The notes under the pieces: model-generated
What the model was told of the DNA's origin: nothing
Databases searched by the model: none
The model's input: only the letters and a program-made list of their open reading frames with translations
In this document: one piece after another, positions 1 to 7,448 of the stretch
How the letters are laid out: each line of letters opens with the position of its first letter
Numbering within the stretch: the first letter of the stretch is position 1
Translations under genes and position numbers: made by a program
Assembly: GCA_964408435.1 (NCBI GenBank)
Contig: CAYOZL010000045.1
Span: 1-19,589, forward strand
Direction: 5' to 3'
Source of the DNA: CAYOZL01 sp964408435
Lineage (GTDB): Bacteria; Bdellovibrionota_C; UBA2361; SZUA-149; CAYOZL01
Length of the DNA: 19,589 nt

Positions 1-333
1 TCTCCAGAACTAGTTAAAGAACTTACTCAAAATGGCAAATCGGTATTTATTGATTTTACTGCAGACTGGTGCGTTACTTGTAAGGCGAATGAATTATATA
101 CTATTTCTTCAAGTAAGGTGGTTAATAGCTTAGAAGAAAAAAATATTACAGCAATTAAGGCAGACTGGACTAAAGCTGACCCAGTAATCACAGAAGCTTT
201 AAGTAGATACGGGGCAAAAGGAGTACCTTTATACGTAGTTATATCCGGCTTTGACCCTGAGAATCCTAATGTGTTGCCAACTGTTATAACACCAAATATA
301 TTGGTTGAAGCTTTTGAGGAAGCTTCTCTGTAA
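1..333 (+). CDS. dsbD: DsbD-like thiol:disulfide interchange protein, C-terminal thioredoxin domain (5' partial)
   Basis: The reading frame is open from base 1, so this is the 3' end of a gene that starts outside the window. The first visible residues lead into FTADWCVTCKANE, the CxxCK redox site of the periplasmic C-terminal (gamma) domain of DsbD; its two cysteines are codons 24 and 27 (bases 70-72 and 79-81). A thioredoxin-like cis-Pro segment (KGVPLYVV) follows near codon 75. In the family this domain takes electrons from the DsbD membrane domain and passes them to periplasmic substrate proteins such as DsbC or cytochrome c maturation factors. About 110 residues are visible and they end normally. 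A GTG at 118 could be taken as a start, but that would cut off the active site and is wrong. A single-domain secreted thioredoxin is the alternative, because the upstream membrane domain is not visible. Confidence 0.8.
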   Translation, partial: SPELVKELTQNGKSVFIDFTADWCVTCKANELYTISSSKVVNSLEEKNITAIKADWTKADPVITEALSRYGAKGVPLYVVISGFDPENPNVLPTVITPNILVEAFEEASL

Positions 334-378
334 ATAAAAGAATAATTTAAAAAAAGATTTAGACAGAAATAACAGTAG

Positions 379-1863
379 ATGAATAATTGGAATAAATTTT
401 TAAAATATCAAATTCAAACAGAAGAAATAGATTTCAATTTTTCTTCTATGGAATTTGATGAAAATTTTATTTCAAATAATGACACTAAAATTCAAAAGGC
501 CCTACTTGAAGTTCAAGAGCTAGAAAAAGGTCAAATAGCAAACAAAGATGAAAACAGAATGGTTGGTCATTACTGGCTAAGAAATCCATCTTTAGCTCCT
601 ACGCCTGAAATCAAAACTGAAATAGAAGCTGAAATTAAAAAAATAAAAAGCTTTTCTAAGAACTTAGACTTTAAAGATATTTTATTCATTGGAGTAGGTG
701 GTTCTGCCCTAGGGCCTCAATTACTAGTCGATAGCTTAGGTAGTGATTTAAATTTCTATTTCTTTGACAATACAGACTCTCATACATTTTCAAATATACT
801 TAATAAAATAAACCTATCTCAAACTCTTGTTATAGTTGTTTCTAAATCTGGTAGCACTACAGAAACAATGAATGGGCTATACGAAGCAGAAGCTGCTTTT
901 AAAAATAAGAATATAAATTTTGAAGATCATGCAGTTGCTATTACTTGTAAAAATAGCAAACTAGATAAAATAGCTGATAGTTGGCTAAACAGATTTTATA
1001 TTTGGGATTGGGTAGGTGGAAGAACTTCTTTATTCTCTGCAGTCGGGCTCTTACCACTAACAATTAGCGGTTTTAACATTGATAATTTTATTCAGTCAGC
1101 CTCGGCAATGGATCAATTATGCCAGCCTAGCGCCAAAAATAAGAATCCTGCTATGTTGTTAGCCCTTTCATGGCTAAGTGCAAAAAATAAGAATATGGTT
1201 GTTATTCCATATTCTGACCGCTTAGTTTTATTTAGCCGTTACTTACAACAACTTGTAATGGAATCTATTGGCAAAGAAAAAGATCGAGAAGATAATACTA
1301 TAAATGAGGGTATAAACGTTTTTGGCAATAAAGGCTCTACAGATCAACACGCTTTAGTTCAACAACTAAGAGATGGGAAAAATGATTTTTTTCTTACTTT
1401 TATTAATGTACTCAAAACAAATAAAGGCATTAGCCAAGAGAACATAAGCTCAAGAGATCATCTCTTTGGATTTTATCTGGGCACAAAAAAAGCACTTAGT
1501 GATTCAAGTAGAAAGTCTTTAACTATTGATATTAAAGAATTAAACACTAAAAGCCTTGCAGCATTAATAGCAGTCTATGAAAGAGCAGTAGGATATTACG
1601 CTAGCTTTTTAAATATTAACGCATACAACCAGCCTGGAGTTGAAGCAGGTAAAAAAGCAGCAAAAGAAATTATTGAACTTAAAAAGAAACTACTTAAATC
1701 AGAGCTCTTTAAATCAGGAGCCAAGCTAGACCAACTAAGTAAAGAGCTAAATGCAGATAAAATTCAGCTATATGAACTATTAAATTTTTTACAGATAAAT
1801 AAAGAAATTCAAGTCACAAACAAATCATCAAAATTAGATGAACTGATATTCAAATCCTACTGA
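379..1863 (+). CDS. pgi: Glucose-6-phosphate isomerase
   Basis: The enzyme interconverts glucose 6-phosphate and fructose 6-phosphate in cytosolic glycolysis and gluconeogenesis. At 494 aa the length is within the family's range. Visible motifs in order are GVGGSALGPQ (residues 105-114), the phosphate-binding loop SKSGSTTET (155-163), GGRTSLFS (213-220), the segment with the presumed catalytic Glu, QLVMESIGKE (Glu295), STDQHAL with His324, and NQPGVEAGK with Lys425 near the C-terminus. The last 60 residues form a Lys-rich helical extension, which I recall from the cyanobacterial/chlamydial-like branch of PGI rather than the E. coli one. The ATG at 379 has no clear Shine-Dalgarno sequence. It lies 45 nt after dsbD on the same strand, so co-transcription is possible. 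The stop codon runs straight into a dispersed repeat (1864-1904). Confidence 0.95.
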   Translation: MNNWNKFLKYQIQTEEIDFNFSSMEFDENFISNNDTKIQKALLEVQELEKGQIANKDENRMVGHYWLRNPSLAPTPEIKTEIEAEIKKIKSFSKNLDFKDILFIGVGGSALGPQLLVDSLGSDLNFYFFDNTDSHTFSNILNKINLSQTLVIVVSKSGSTTETMNGLYEAEAAFKNKNINFEDHAVAITCKNSKLDKIADSWLNRFYIWDWVGGRTSLFSAVGLLPLTISGFNIDNFIQSASAMDQLCQPSAKNKNPAMLLALSWLSAKNKNMVVIPYSDRLVLFSRYLQQLVMESIGKEKDREDNTINEGINVFGNKGSTDQHALVQQLRDGKNDFFLTFINVLKTNKGISQENISSRDHLFGFYLGTKKALSDSSRKSLTIDIKELNTKSLAALIAVYERAVGYYASFLNINAYNQPGVEAGKKAAKEIIELKKKLLKSELFKSGAKLDQLSKELNADKIQLYELLNFLQINKEIQVTNKSSKLDELIFKSY

Positions 1864-1904
1864 GTCTCCCTCTGTGTCTTTTTTTAACTCTGAGAACTTT
1901 GTGC
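1864..1904 (-). repeat. Dispersed GCACARAGTTCTCAGAG / GACACAGAG repeat, copy 1
   Basis: Read on the minus strand, this begins GCACAAAGTTCTCAGAG, then nine A-rich bases, then GACACAGAG. The same two blocks with the same 9-nt spacing occur on the plus strand at 3811-3845, with one mismatch in the 17-base block. The two copies are therefore inverted relative to each other and bracket the minus-strand repeat protein and the COX15 gene. This copy fills the gap between the convergent 3' ends of pgi and the 313-aa gene. I see no stable stem within it, so terminator function is not supported. Confidence 0.6.
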
Positions 1905-1906
1905 GA

Positions 1907-2848
1907 TTAGAAGTCTGCCAAATTCACAGAATCAAAATCTGGATAATCAGTTCCGAAAAATAATGATACATATGCTCTTAGTATAAAAGCTCCAACAGAA
2001 GTGACTAGTAAGCCTAAGGCCATTTTATAAGCTCCAACCGTAGCCGCAATAATTGCGCCAATACCAGCTCCAACAACTAATAATGCTCCAAACGCACCTT
2101 CAATAAATTTAAATAAGTTACCTACTGAGAATCTTATTAAATCATCATCAAAAGGAATATCTGCTTGTTGGGCTACAAAAGTAGCTCCATTATCAGGTTG
2201 CTCTGCAAGTCCATCCGCATCAAGGTCATCTCCAAAACGGTTAACTAAAAGATCCTCTGCTCCTACATTTGCAGAGCTATCTGCTAGTCTTCCATCTATG
2301 AACCTATCAGGTGTCCCGTTTATCAACTCACCAGGTCTTCCTTCTATAAAACGATCATTTCTTCCGTCAATTAAAGGGTCGAATCTGTTTGCAAGTAAAT
2401 CTTCATTTGTTCCATCAATTAATGGATCAAAAGTATTATCAAGTAAATCTTCAAATCTGTTTTCAAGTAGATCCTCTGTAAAGCCTACATTTCTAGCCTC
2501 CTCTGCACCTAGCCCTGGAAGAAAAAGATCAGGCCTACCTTGAATAAAAATTGATGGTCTACCTTGAATAAATGGAGTTAATTGAGCAGTTGCGGCATTA
2601 GTACCTGAGCCAATAGAATGATTCGCTGCTGGGGCACCTACAGAAAAATCTTGTTGTAACCCTGGAGCACCAATACTAGGCCGTTCATCAAGTGGAGGAG
2701 CACCTCGTGGAATATTTAAACCACCTCCTTGGCTTAGGCTTATCTCATGCATACCAGTAGTTAGTAATGCTAAACCAATTATAAACAATACGAGTGAATC
2801 TCTTACTTTAAGAAACGTATAAATCTTGAGTGTTAAATCTTTAAACAT
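1907..2848 (-). CDS. Membrane protein with octapeptide repeats and a VirB2-like two-helix tail
   Basis: I do not recognise this 313-aa protein as a named family. It has an N-terminal hydrophobic segment (about residues 20-40) that could be a signal anchor, followed by a Gly/Pro/Ala-rich stretch. About residues 130-190 are built from eight-residue units such as LLANRFDP, LIDGRNDR, FIEGRPGE and LINGTPDR (consensus [LF][LI]x[GN][RT]xx[DE]); FIQGRPSI and FIQGRPDL precede them. The C-terminal 65 residues contain two long hydrophobic helices, the first Gly/Ala-rich (LLVVGAGIGAII). Two close helices at the end of a secreted precursor resemble TrbC/VirB2 pilins of type IV secretion systems, but no other secretion gene is visible, so this is only a structural analogy. 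On the minus strand AAGG lies 10 nt before the ATG. The gene is divergent from COX15 across 103 bp. Confidence 0.75.
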   Translation of the reverse strand: MFKDLTLKIYTFLKVRDSLVLFIIGLALLTTGMHEISLSQGGGLNIPRGAPPLDERPSIGAPGLQQDFSVGAPAANHSIGSGTNAATAQLTPFIQGRPSIFIQGRPDLFLPGLGAEEARNVGFTEDLLENRFEDLLDNTFDPLIDGTNEDLLANRFDPLIDGRNDRFIEGRPGELINGTPDRFIDGRLADSSANVGAEDLLVNRFGDDLDADGLAEQPDNGATFVAQQADIPFDDDLIRFSVGNLFKFIEGAFGALLVVGAGIGAIIAATVGAYKMALGLLVTSVGAFILRAYVSLFFGTDYPDFDSVNLADF

Positions 2849-2951
2849 TATTAAAAAACCTTATAAATATTTGGGATATACCCTATATATGTTATTGCAA
2901 GTAAACTGTAATCATTTGCATTAATAATTTAACAATAAATATAGGCACTTA

Positions 2952-3836
2952 GTGGTCAGATTCTCTCTATTCACGCTCATTTTCAACATACTAGTAATAC
3001 TTTGGGGAGCATTTGTAAGGGCTTCTGGTTCCGGCGCAGGTTGCGGCGCTCACTGGCCCCTATGTAGCGGGGCTCTTAGACCAAACACTGAGAATGTTCA
3101 AACTTTAATAGAATTATCTCATAGAATAACAAGCGGAATTGCTTTTATCTTAGTTGTGATTTTATTCTTAAAAATAGGAAAATCTTTTGATAAGAAATCC
3201 TTAACAAGAAAATCTGCTTATTATTCTTTAATTTTTATGGTGATTGAAGCATTAATTGGTGCTTGCTTAGTATTACTAAAGTTAGTTGCAGATAATAGCT
3301 CATCTTATAGAGCCTTTGTTGTTGGTCTTCATCTTGTTAATAGCTTTGCACTTTTAGCTGCGCTTACATTTACTTATGCTTCTTTGATTAAAAAATTAAA
3401 ATCTTTTGATAGGGAATTATATATTGCAAAAATACTTTTTATAATTGTCTCTGCTTTTGGTGCTGTAACAGCACTAGGAGATACTTTATTTCCTGCTGAG
3501 TCTTTAGTAGACGGAATTAAGCAGGACTTGAGTCTTGGAGCTCATTTTTTAATTAAACTTAGAATAATACATCCAGCGCTAGCTATAATTACAAGTATTT
3601 ATATATTTATATACAGCCATAAAAGGCTCTCATCGATTAAAGAAAGTTCTGTAAAATATAGTATTTACTTTATCCTTAAAAATTTAATAATATTTCAAAT
3701 AGTTTTTGGTTTTGTAAATCTAATTTTATTAGCGCCTATATGGACTCAGATAATACATTTATTTTTTGCTTGCATTTGCTGGGTGTGCTTAGTTATGTGT
3801 AACTTTGACAGCACAGAGTTCTCAGAGAAAAGTTGA
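2952..3836 (+). CDS. ctaA: Heme A synthase, COX15/CtaA family
   Basis: This 294-aa polytopic membrane protein (about eight helices) oxidises the C8 methyl of heme O to make heme A for aa3-type cytochrome oxidases. The N-terminal signature GSGAGCGAHWPLC carries the loop cysteines Cys31 and Cys38. The four presumed heme-ligand histidines are all present: His57 (in ExxH with Glu54), His127, His207 (RIIHP) and His269 (QIIH). The mid-protein segment ALGDTLFPAESL is also typical of bacterial COX15. The likely start is GTG at 2952; only a weak AGG precedes it. The last eleven or so residues (after NFDST) and the stop are encoded by a copy of the dispersed CACAGAG repeat, so the normal C-terminus may have been replaced. 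No neighbouring ctaB or oxidase subunit genes are visible. Confidence 0.93.
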   Translation: MVRFSLFTLIFNILVILWGAFVRASGSGAGCGAHWPLCSGALRPNTENVQTLIELSHRITSGIAFILVVILFLKIGKSFDKKSLTRKSAYYSLIFMVIEALIGACLVLLKLVADNSSSYRAFVVGLHLVNSFALLAALTFTYASLIKKLKSFDRELYIAKILFIIVSAFGAVTALGDTLFPAESLVDGIKQDLSLGAHFLIKLRIIHPALAIITSIYIFIYSHKRLSSIKESSVKYSIYFILKNLIIFQIVFGFVNLILLAPIWTQIIHLFFACICWVCLVMCNFDSTEFSEKS

Positions 3837-3845
3837 GACACAGAG
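3811..3845 (+). repeat. Dispersed GCACARAGTTCTCAGAG / GACACAGAG repeat, copy 2
   Basis: This copy reads GCACAGAGTTCTCAGAG, nine spacer bases, then GACACAGAG. It matches copy 1 (1864-1904, opposite strand) in order and spacing. It overlaps the 3' end of the COX15 gene and supplies its last codons and stop. A degenerate relative (GAGACATAGAATTCGGAGAAA) lies at 12334-12354, and a tandem form of the GACACAGAGAAAA block is at 12884-12924. Confidence 0.6.
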
Positions 3846-3877
3846 TTGATTAAAGAGCTAATTATCAAGGAGTTAAT

Positions 3878-4159
3878 TTGAAAAAAATACTATTATTGTT
3901 TTTACTTTTACAATCAGCTTGTGTTTATACGAATATCAAAGTTCCTCTTGATAGAGATACTTGGGAGACTAAGCTTGGGGATAAGCAAGGTGTTTCTAGT
4001 AATCATAGTATCTTGTGGTTGGTTTCATGGGGAGATGCTGGAGTGATGCAGGCAGCAAAAAATGGAGATATCAAAGTTATCAATCATTTAGATATGGGAG
4101 TGCAGTCTTATCTTTTTGGTATTTACACTAGAACCGACACTATTGCATACGGTGATTAG
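3878..4159 (+). CDS. TRL-like family small lipoprotein (copy 1)
   Basis: The 93-aa product has a short hydrophobic N-terminus ending LLLQSAC, a plausible though imperfect lipobox with Cys15 as the lipidated residue. The mature part shows the TRL-like pattern (family named for 'tRNA-associated locus protein'): TKLGDKQG, then LVSWGDAGVMQAAKNGDIKVINHLD, then a final FGIYTRTDTIAYGD. The function of the family is unknown; the signal suggests an envelope location. The TTG start at 3878 is chosen because AAGGAG lies 5 nt upstream (3867-3872) and because it places the signal peptide at the N-terminus. The next gene starts inside its last codons and encodes a second, divergent member, so the pair is probably one transcript produced by tandem duplication. 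Confidence 0.8.
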   Translation: MKKILLLFLLLQSACVYTNIKVPLDRDTWETKLGDKQGVSSNHSILWLVSWGDAGVMQAAKNGDIKVINHLDMGVQSYLFGIYTRTDTIAYGD

Positions 4160-4472
4160 GCTTACTAAATTTATATTAGTACTAATACTTTGCTCCTCTT
4201 GTGCAAGAGGTTACATTTATACAAGTGTAGTCAAACCTTTATGCAAGGACATGAGAAGCACTAAGCTTGGGAACAAAGTCGCAAAGGGTTCAAGCTATAG
4301 AGCAAAAATTCCTACTGCTAGAATAGACTTAACAGCAGAGTGGAGTAGTAGAGCAATTGGAGATATTGCAAAGCAGAACAACATAGAAACAATTTATTTC
4401 TGTGACCAAAAAATAGTTTCAGTATTAGGTGGTATTTTTAGGAAAGAACAAATTATTGTTTATGGTGATTAA
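4152..4472 (+). CDS. TRL-like family small lipoprotein (copy 2)
   Basis: The second TRL-like protein is about 106 aa from GTG 4152. A hydrophobic leader ends LCSSC (lipobox-like), followed by STKLGNKVAKGSSYRAKIP, an aspartate-containing middle, a segment like the family's AAKNG…I block (IGDIAKQNNIETIYFCDQK), and a closing LGGIFRKEQIIVYGD matching the end of copy 1. I prefer GTG 4152 over TTG 4116: it overlaps the upstream stop by 8 nt, as expected for translational coupling, and gives a compact signal peptide, whereas TTG 4116 adds 12 residues before the positive charges. It has no Shine-Dalgarno sequence of its own, which fits coupling. Two extra cysteines in the mature part (Cys31 and Cys84 from the GTG) are absent from copy 1. 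Function is unknown. Confidence 0.75.
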   Translation: MIRLTKFILVLILCSSCARGYIYTSVVKPLCKDMRSTKLGNKVAKGSSYRAKIPTARIDLTAEWSSRAIGDIAKQNNIETIYFCDQKIVSVLGGIFRKEQIIVYGD

Positions 4473-4486
4473 TTAAAGCTCTTTAT

Positions 4487-4759
4487 CTAATGAGCCTTCT
4501 CTAATTGCTGATAAGAAGCAACTTCAATCTTAGCCCATACCCTTTCATGAAAATAATATAATGCCGTTTTAGTAACTAATTCTAACACTCCAATACTAAC
4601 AGCTAGCGTCATTCTACCTGTAATAATCCAAGAAAGAATAATAGTATCTAAGGTTCCTATCACTCTCCAAGATAAAGCTTTGATTAAAGACTTTCTTCTA
4701 GAATCTCTAACAGGATGAATACCTGTCCATATTTTTTTAATTAATTTTTTATTTATCAT
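4487..4759 (-). CDS. DUF2061 family small membrane protein
   Basis: This 90-aa protein carries the DUF2061 core: SLIKALSWRVIGTLDTIILS near residues 24-43, a short polar turn (TGRM), a second helix rich in Leu/Val, and the closing ALYYFHERVWAKI. Two membrane helices are predicted by eye. The molecular function of the family is not established. In other genomes members sit in varied contexts and sometimes next to sulfur assimilation genes; nothing here supports that link. The gene is convergent with the TRL pair (14 bp between stops) and divergent from the EamA gene across 90 bp. Confidence 0.85.
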   Translation of the reverse strand: MINKKLIKKIWTGIHPVRDSRRKSLIKALSWRVIGTLDTIILSWIITGRMTLAVSIGVLELVTKTALYYFHERVWAKIEVASYQQLEKAH

Positions 4760-4849
4760 AATCTTTACTTAATCTCTTAACTGAGAACTACTAAAATAGG
4801 GACTGAAAGTATAGCCTATTAATTCTAGGCATGATAATAATCCACCTTA

Positions 4850-5752
4850 ATGAATCCTAGCCTACAAATAAGCTTAGCTTGTCTATTTTGGTCAATTTCT
4901 GCGCTAAGTAGAAAATTTGTTTTTATTAGCTTATCTCCAATTTTTCTTAATTTTATTAATGCAGTCTTTGTAGCATTAATAGTTTTTTATATTAAAAAAT
5001 TTAAAAGCCCTAAAAATACAAGCTACGCTCAGAGTTTTAAAATTTTTAAAGATAACTATAAATTTTTTCTCATTAACGCCTTATCTGGTGTGACTTTTGG
5101 AATGAGTCTGGCTTATTTATCATTAGAACTAATTGACTTAAGTCTTTATGGCTTACTAATAAAGTTACAAATTGTTTTTGTAATTATGATTGCTAGATTT
5201 TTCTTAAATGAAAAAATAAACAAAACTACAATACCTTACATAGTTATAGCATTTTGTAGCGCTATAATTCTGAGTATGAAAGAAATTACTAGCTTTGATA
5301 ATGCTGATATTACTGGAGTCATTGCAGCTATTCTAACAGCTTTATGCTTATCGATTTCCACAACCTCAGGTAAGTATTTAATCTCTAAAGGAGTAGATCC
5401 AAATCAAACTACAATAATTAGATTTGCTTTAGGAGCAATACTAACTGTTCCCATTTTACCATTTTTTAATCTAATTGATTACTCTAGTTTAAATATGGAA
5501 GTAATATTTTGGCTATCAATCGGCATCTTAACTAATATTTGTGGATTTACTCTTTACTATCAAGGCCTTAAAAACATTGAGGTAATTACTGCAAGTTTAA
5601 TTGAACTAACAATGCCTATTTTTACTGCCCTACTTGGAATACTCTTTTTATCTGAAAGTTTAACAATATTAGAATTTTTAGCATCAGTGGTTCTTTTATA
5701 CTCTATATACAAGTTAATATTACTGAGAAAAAACCTGCTAATCCTCAGTTAA
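4850..5752 (+). CDS. EamA/DMT-superfamily transporter
   Basis: The 300-aa product is hydrophobic throughout, with ten segments arranged as two EamA repeats of five helices. The first repeat ends with the typical VFVIMIARFFLNEKIN region (about residues 108-123). The second ends with ASLIELTMPIFTALLGILFL followed by SES, the usual glutamate-bearing turn. Drug/metabolite transporters of this type move small molecules such as amino acids or metabolites across the inner membrane; the substrate cannot be read from sequence. The ATG at 4850 has no recognisable Shine-Dalgarno sequence. The last 15 bases overlap the end of the convergent cyclo-ligase gene, so the two messages share a short antisense overlap. 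Confidence 0.9.
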   Translation: MNPSLQISLACLFWSISALSRKFVFISLSPIFLNFINAVFVALIVFYIKKFKSPKNTSYAQSFKIFKDNYKFFLINALSGVTFGMSLAYLSLELIDLSLYGLLIKLQIVFVIMIARFFLNEKINKTTIPYIVIAFCSAIILSMKEITSFDNADITGVIAAILTALCLSISTTSGKYLISKGVDPNQTTIIRFALGAILTVPILPFFNLIDYSSLNMEVIFWLSIGILTNICGFTLYYQGLKNIEVITASLIELTMPIFTALLGILFLSESLTILEFLASVVLLYSIYKLILLRKNLLILS

Positions 5753-6328
5753 AATAAGATCCAAAGAGATATCATGATCCTCTACAGGAATTAAATCAAA
5801 AACCTGGCATTGATATCCTAGCCCAACTGTCAAGCAACCTTCTCTAAGATTCAATAAAAGCTTATCATAAAAACCTTTACCATAACCCAATCTATTACCA
5901 GTTTTATCAAAAGCAACTCCAGGTATCATTGCAAAATCTATTAAACTTGGATGAATTATTTTACTTTTGATTATTAGTTCAGGAGCTGGCTCTAACACTC
6001 CAAAACTACCCTGCTCTAATTCATTTTCATCTTCCAAATGGAATAGTTCTAGCCTGTCTGTGCCTTTTTTATTCAAACTGATGTAAGGGATTGCGATTTT
6101 TTTACCAAAATTAAGCATTGAACTTAATTCACTTTTAGTCCTTACTTCTGATTTAATATCAATATAAGTTAAAACAACATCAGCATTTAAAAATTCTTCT
6201 AAATTATAAACTTTTTTAAAAATCTCAGTACTTAGTTCTTCTTTGTTCTGCTGCTCTGCTCTTAATTTAAGAGCTTTTTTCCTCAAAGACTTCTTATTCT
6301 GGGCTATGTAATTTAACTTGTAGTTCAC
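5738..6328 (-). CDS. ygfA: 5-formyltetrahydrofolate cyclo-ligase
   Basis: The enzyme converts 5-formyl-THF to 5,10-methenyl-THF using ATP and returns inhibitory formylfolate to the one-carbon pool. The length of 196 aa is normal. An N-terminal basic helix (KKSLRKKALKLR) is where family members bind ATP phosphate. GSFGVLEP (107-114) corresponds to the conserved G.l.EP segment. MIPGVAFDKTGNRLGYGKGFYDK (134-156) is the diagnostic motif, and the C-terminus holds PVEDHDISLDLILTE. Translation appears to start at GTG 6328 without a clear Shine-Dalgarno sequence. It is the last gene of a three-gene minus-strand unit, 11 nt after the GT87-like gene. Confidence 0.93.
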   Translation of the reverse strand: MNYKLNYIAQNKKSLRKKALKLRAEQQNKEELSTEIFKKVYNLEEFLNADVVLTYIDIKSEVRTKSELSSMLNFGKKIAIPYISLNKKGTDRLELFHLEDENELEQGSFGVLEPAPELIIKSKIIHPSLIDFAMIPGVAFDKTGNRLGYGKGFYDKLLLNLREGCLTVGLGYQCQVFDLIPVEDHDISLDLILTED

Positions 6329-6339
6329 TATCTAAGAAT

Positions 6340-7428
6340 TTATTTTCTAACTAGCTCAGCTTCTAAATTATTTAAGTTCTTATTTCTAAATAAAATTATA
6401 AGCAGATATAAAGGATAAAAATACCAGTAATTATAGTAGCCTGTTTTAAAATAAATAAAATGAAAAAATAAGCTTAATTGTAGAAGTATTAACAGAGTAA
6501 ATCTAAGTTTAGAAAGCTTTTTAGAAAAAATCCAAATTTGTGTTACTAAGACCGTGCTTGCATCATATATCCAGCCAAAAGGAGAGGTGAAACAAGAAAT
6601 TGGGATAAGAATAGCAAATAAATTTTCAAAATTTATTTTTTTATAAATTTTTGAAAAGAATAAAAGCAAAATAGTAAGAGCAGGAACTACATACATAGGC
6701 CAGAAAACAAAACTTCCTTTTAAATTAAAAACGATATCTCTTATTAAAGTAGATAAAGTAGTAGTTTTCCAAAATTTAAAATCAACCAACAACGGACTTT
6801 GATGATATTGCGAGCGGTCTATCCAGTTTGTAAGAGTGTTGCTATTTCCAGCAAATAAAATCACATTAAGAATAAAAAGCATTATTAAAAAATTTAAAAT
6901 AACTTCTCCCTTATCCTTAATGTAAAATAAGCTTAATAGTACAGGTAAAAACATTAATTGAGGCTTAACACTAAGTAAAACAAAAGCTAATGCAATTAAA
7001 AAACTATTAGATTTTTTAATTGAGTACAATAAGAGACTCATTGCAAAAGTAATAATTATACTTACTTGACCTAGTTTTAAGCAAAGTAAGAGTGGGAAAA
7101 AAAATAAAGGGAAAATAAGAAATAAAAAATTATTTTTTCGAGATGAACTTGGAACATAAATCTTAGTTAAAAGATATAGAGATAAAAGTAATAAAATAAC
7201 ATTTAAAACTAAAAATAATTTAGCACTTAAAAAAAAATCAAAAAATAAGATTGGAGAAAGCAATGCAAGTATCCATGGTGGATTCATTGTTACTAGAGGT
7301 CTTAATTCCTTCCAGCCAAGCTTTTTTTGTAATTCAAAAGTAACCTGAGGGTCGAAATAATCTAGCCCATTTAAATGCAACTGAAAGGCAGTCCAATACT
7401 GCATAAAATCATTTTCACCAAAATTCAT
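6340..7428 (-). CDS. GT87/DUF2029-type polytopic membrane glycosyltransferase-like protein
   Basis: This 362-aa protein has about eight to ten hydrophobic segments. It opens with NDFMQYWTAFQLHLNGLDYFDP, the DF..Y..A....G.D.Y.P pattern seen at the first external loop of GT87/DUF2029 polyprenyl-phosphate-dependent mannosyltransferases, where the Asp is the presumed catalytic base. TMNPPWILALLSP (residues 48-60) fits the family's conserved PP..all..P segment. Members use lipid-linked sugars outside the inner membrane; the acceptor here is unknown. A TAA stop lies six codons upstream in frame and AAGGGA precedes the ATG, so the start looks firm. The protein therefore lacks the usual first transmembrane helix ahead of the Asp motif. 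It is co-oriented with rarA (20 nt downstream of it) and the cyclo-ligase. Confidence 0.75.
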   Translation of the reverse strand: MNFGENDFMQYWTAFQLHLNGLDYFDPQVTFELQKKLGWKELRPLVTMNPPWILALLSPILFFDFFLSAKLFLVLNVILLLLSLYLLTKIYVPSSSRKNNFLFLIFPLFFFPLLLCLKLGQVSIIITFAMSLLLYSIKKSNSFLIALAFVLLSVKPQLMFLPVLLSLFYIKDKGEVILNFLIMLFILNVILFAGNSNTLTNWIDRSQYHQSPLLVDFKFWKTTTLSTLIRDIVFNLKGSFVFWPMYVVPALTILLLFFSKIYKKINFENLFAILIPISCFTSPFGWIYDASTVLVTQIWIFSKKLSKLRFTLLILLQLSLFFHFIYFKTGYYNYWYFYPLYLLIILFRNKNLNNLEAELVRK

Positions 7429-7448
7429 TTTTCTTTCCCTTGCTTAGT

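Noticed and set aside
2298..2543. Plus-strand 81-aa frame opposite the octapeptide repeats
   Set aside because: Its repeats (FLPSIKGS-like) are the complement of the repeat codons; the minus-strand protein has membrane segments and a ribosome binding site.
3838..4486. A tRNA gene near the TRL-like pair, prompted by the family name
   Set aside because: No cloverleaf or GGTTCRAxTCC-type T arm can be found on either strand there.
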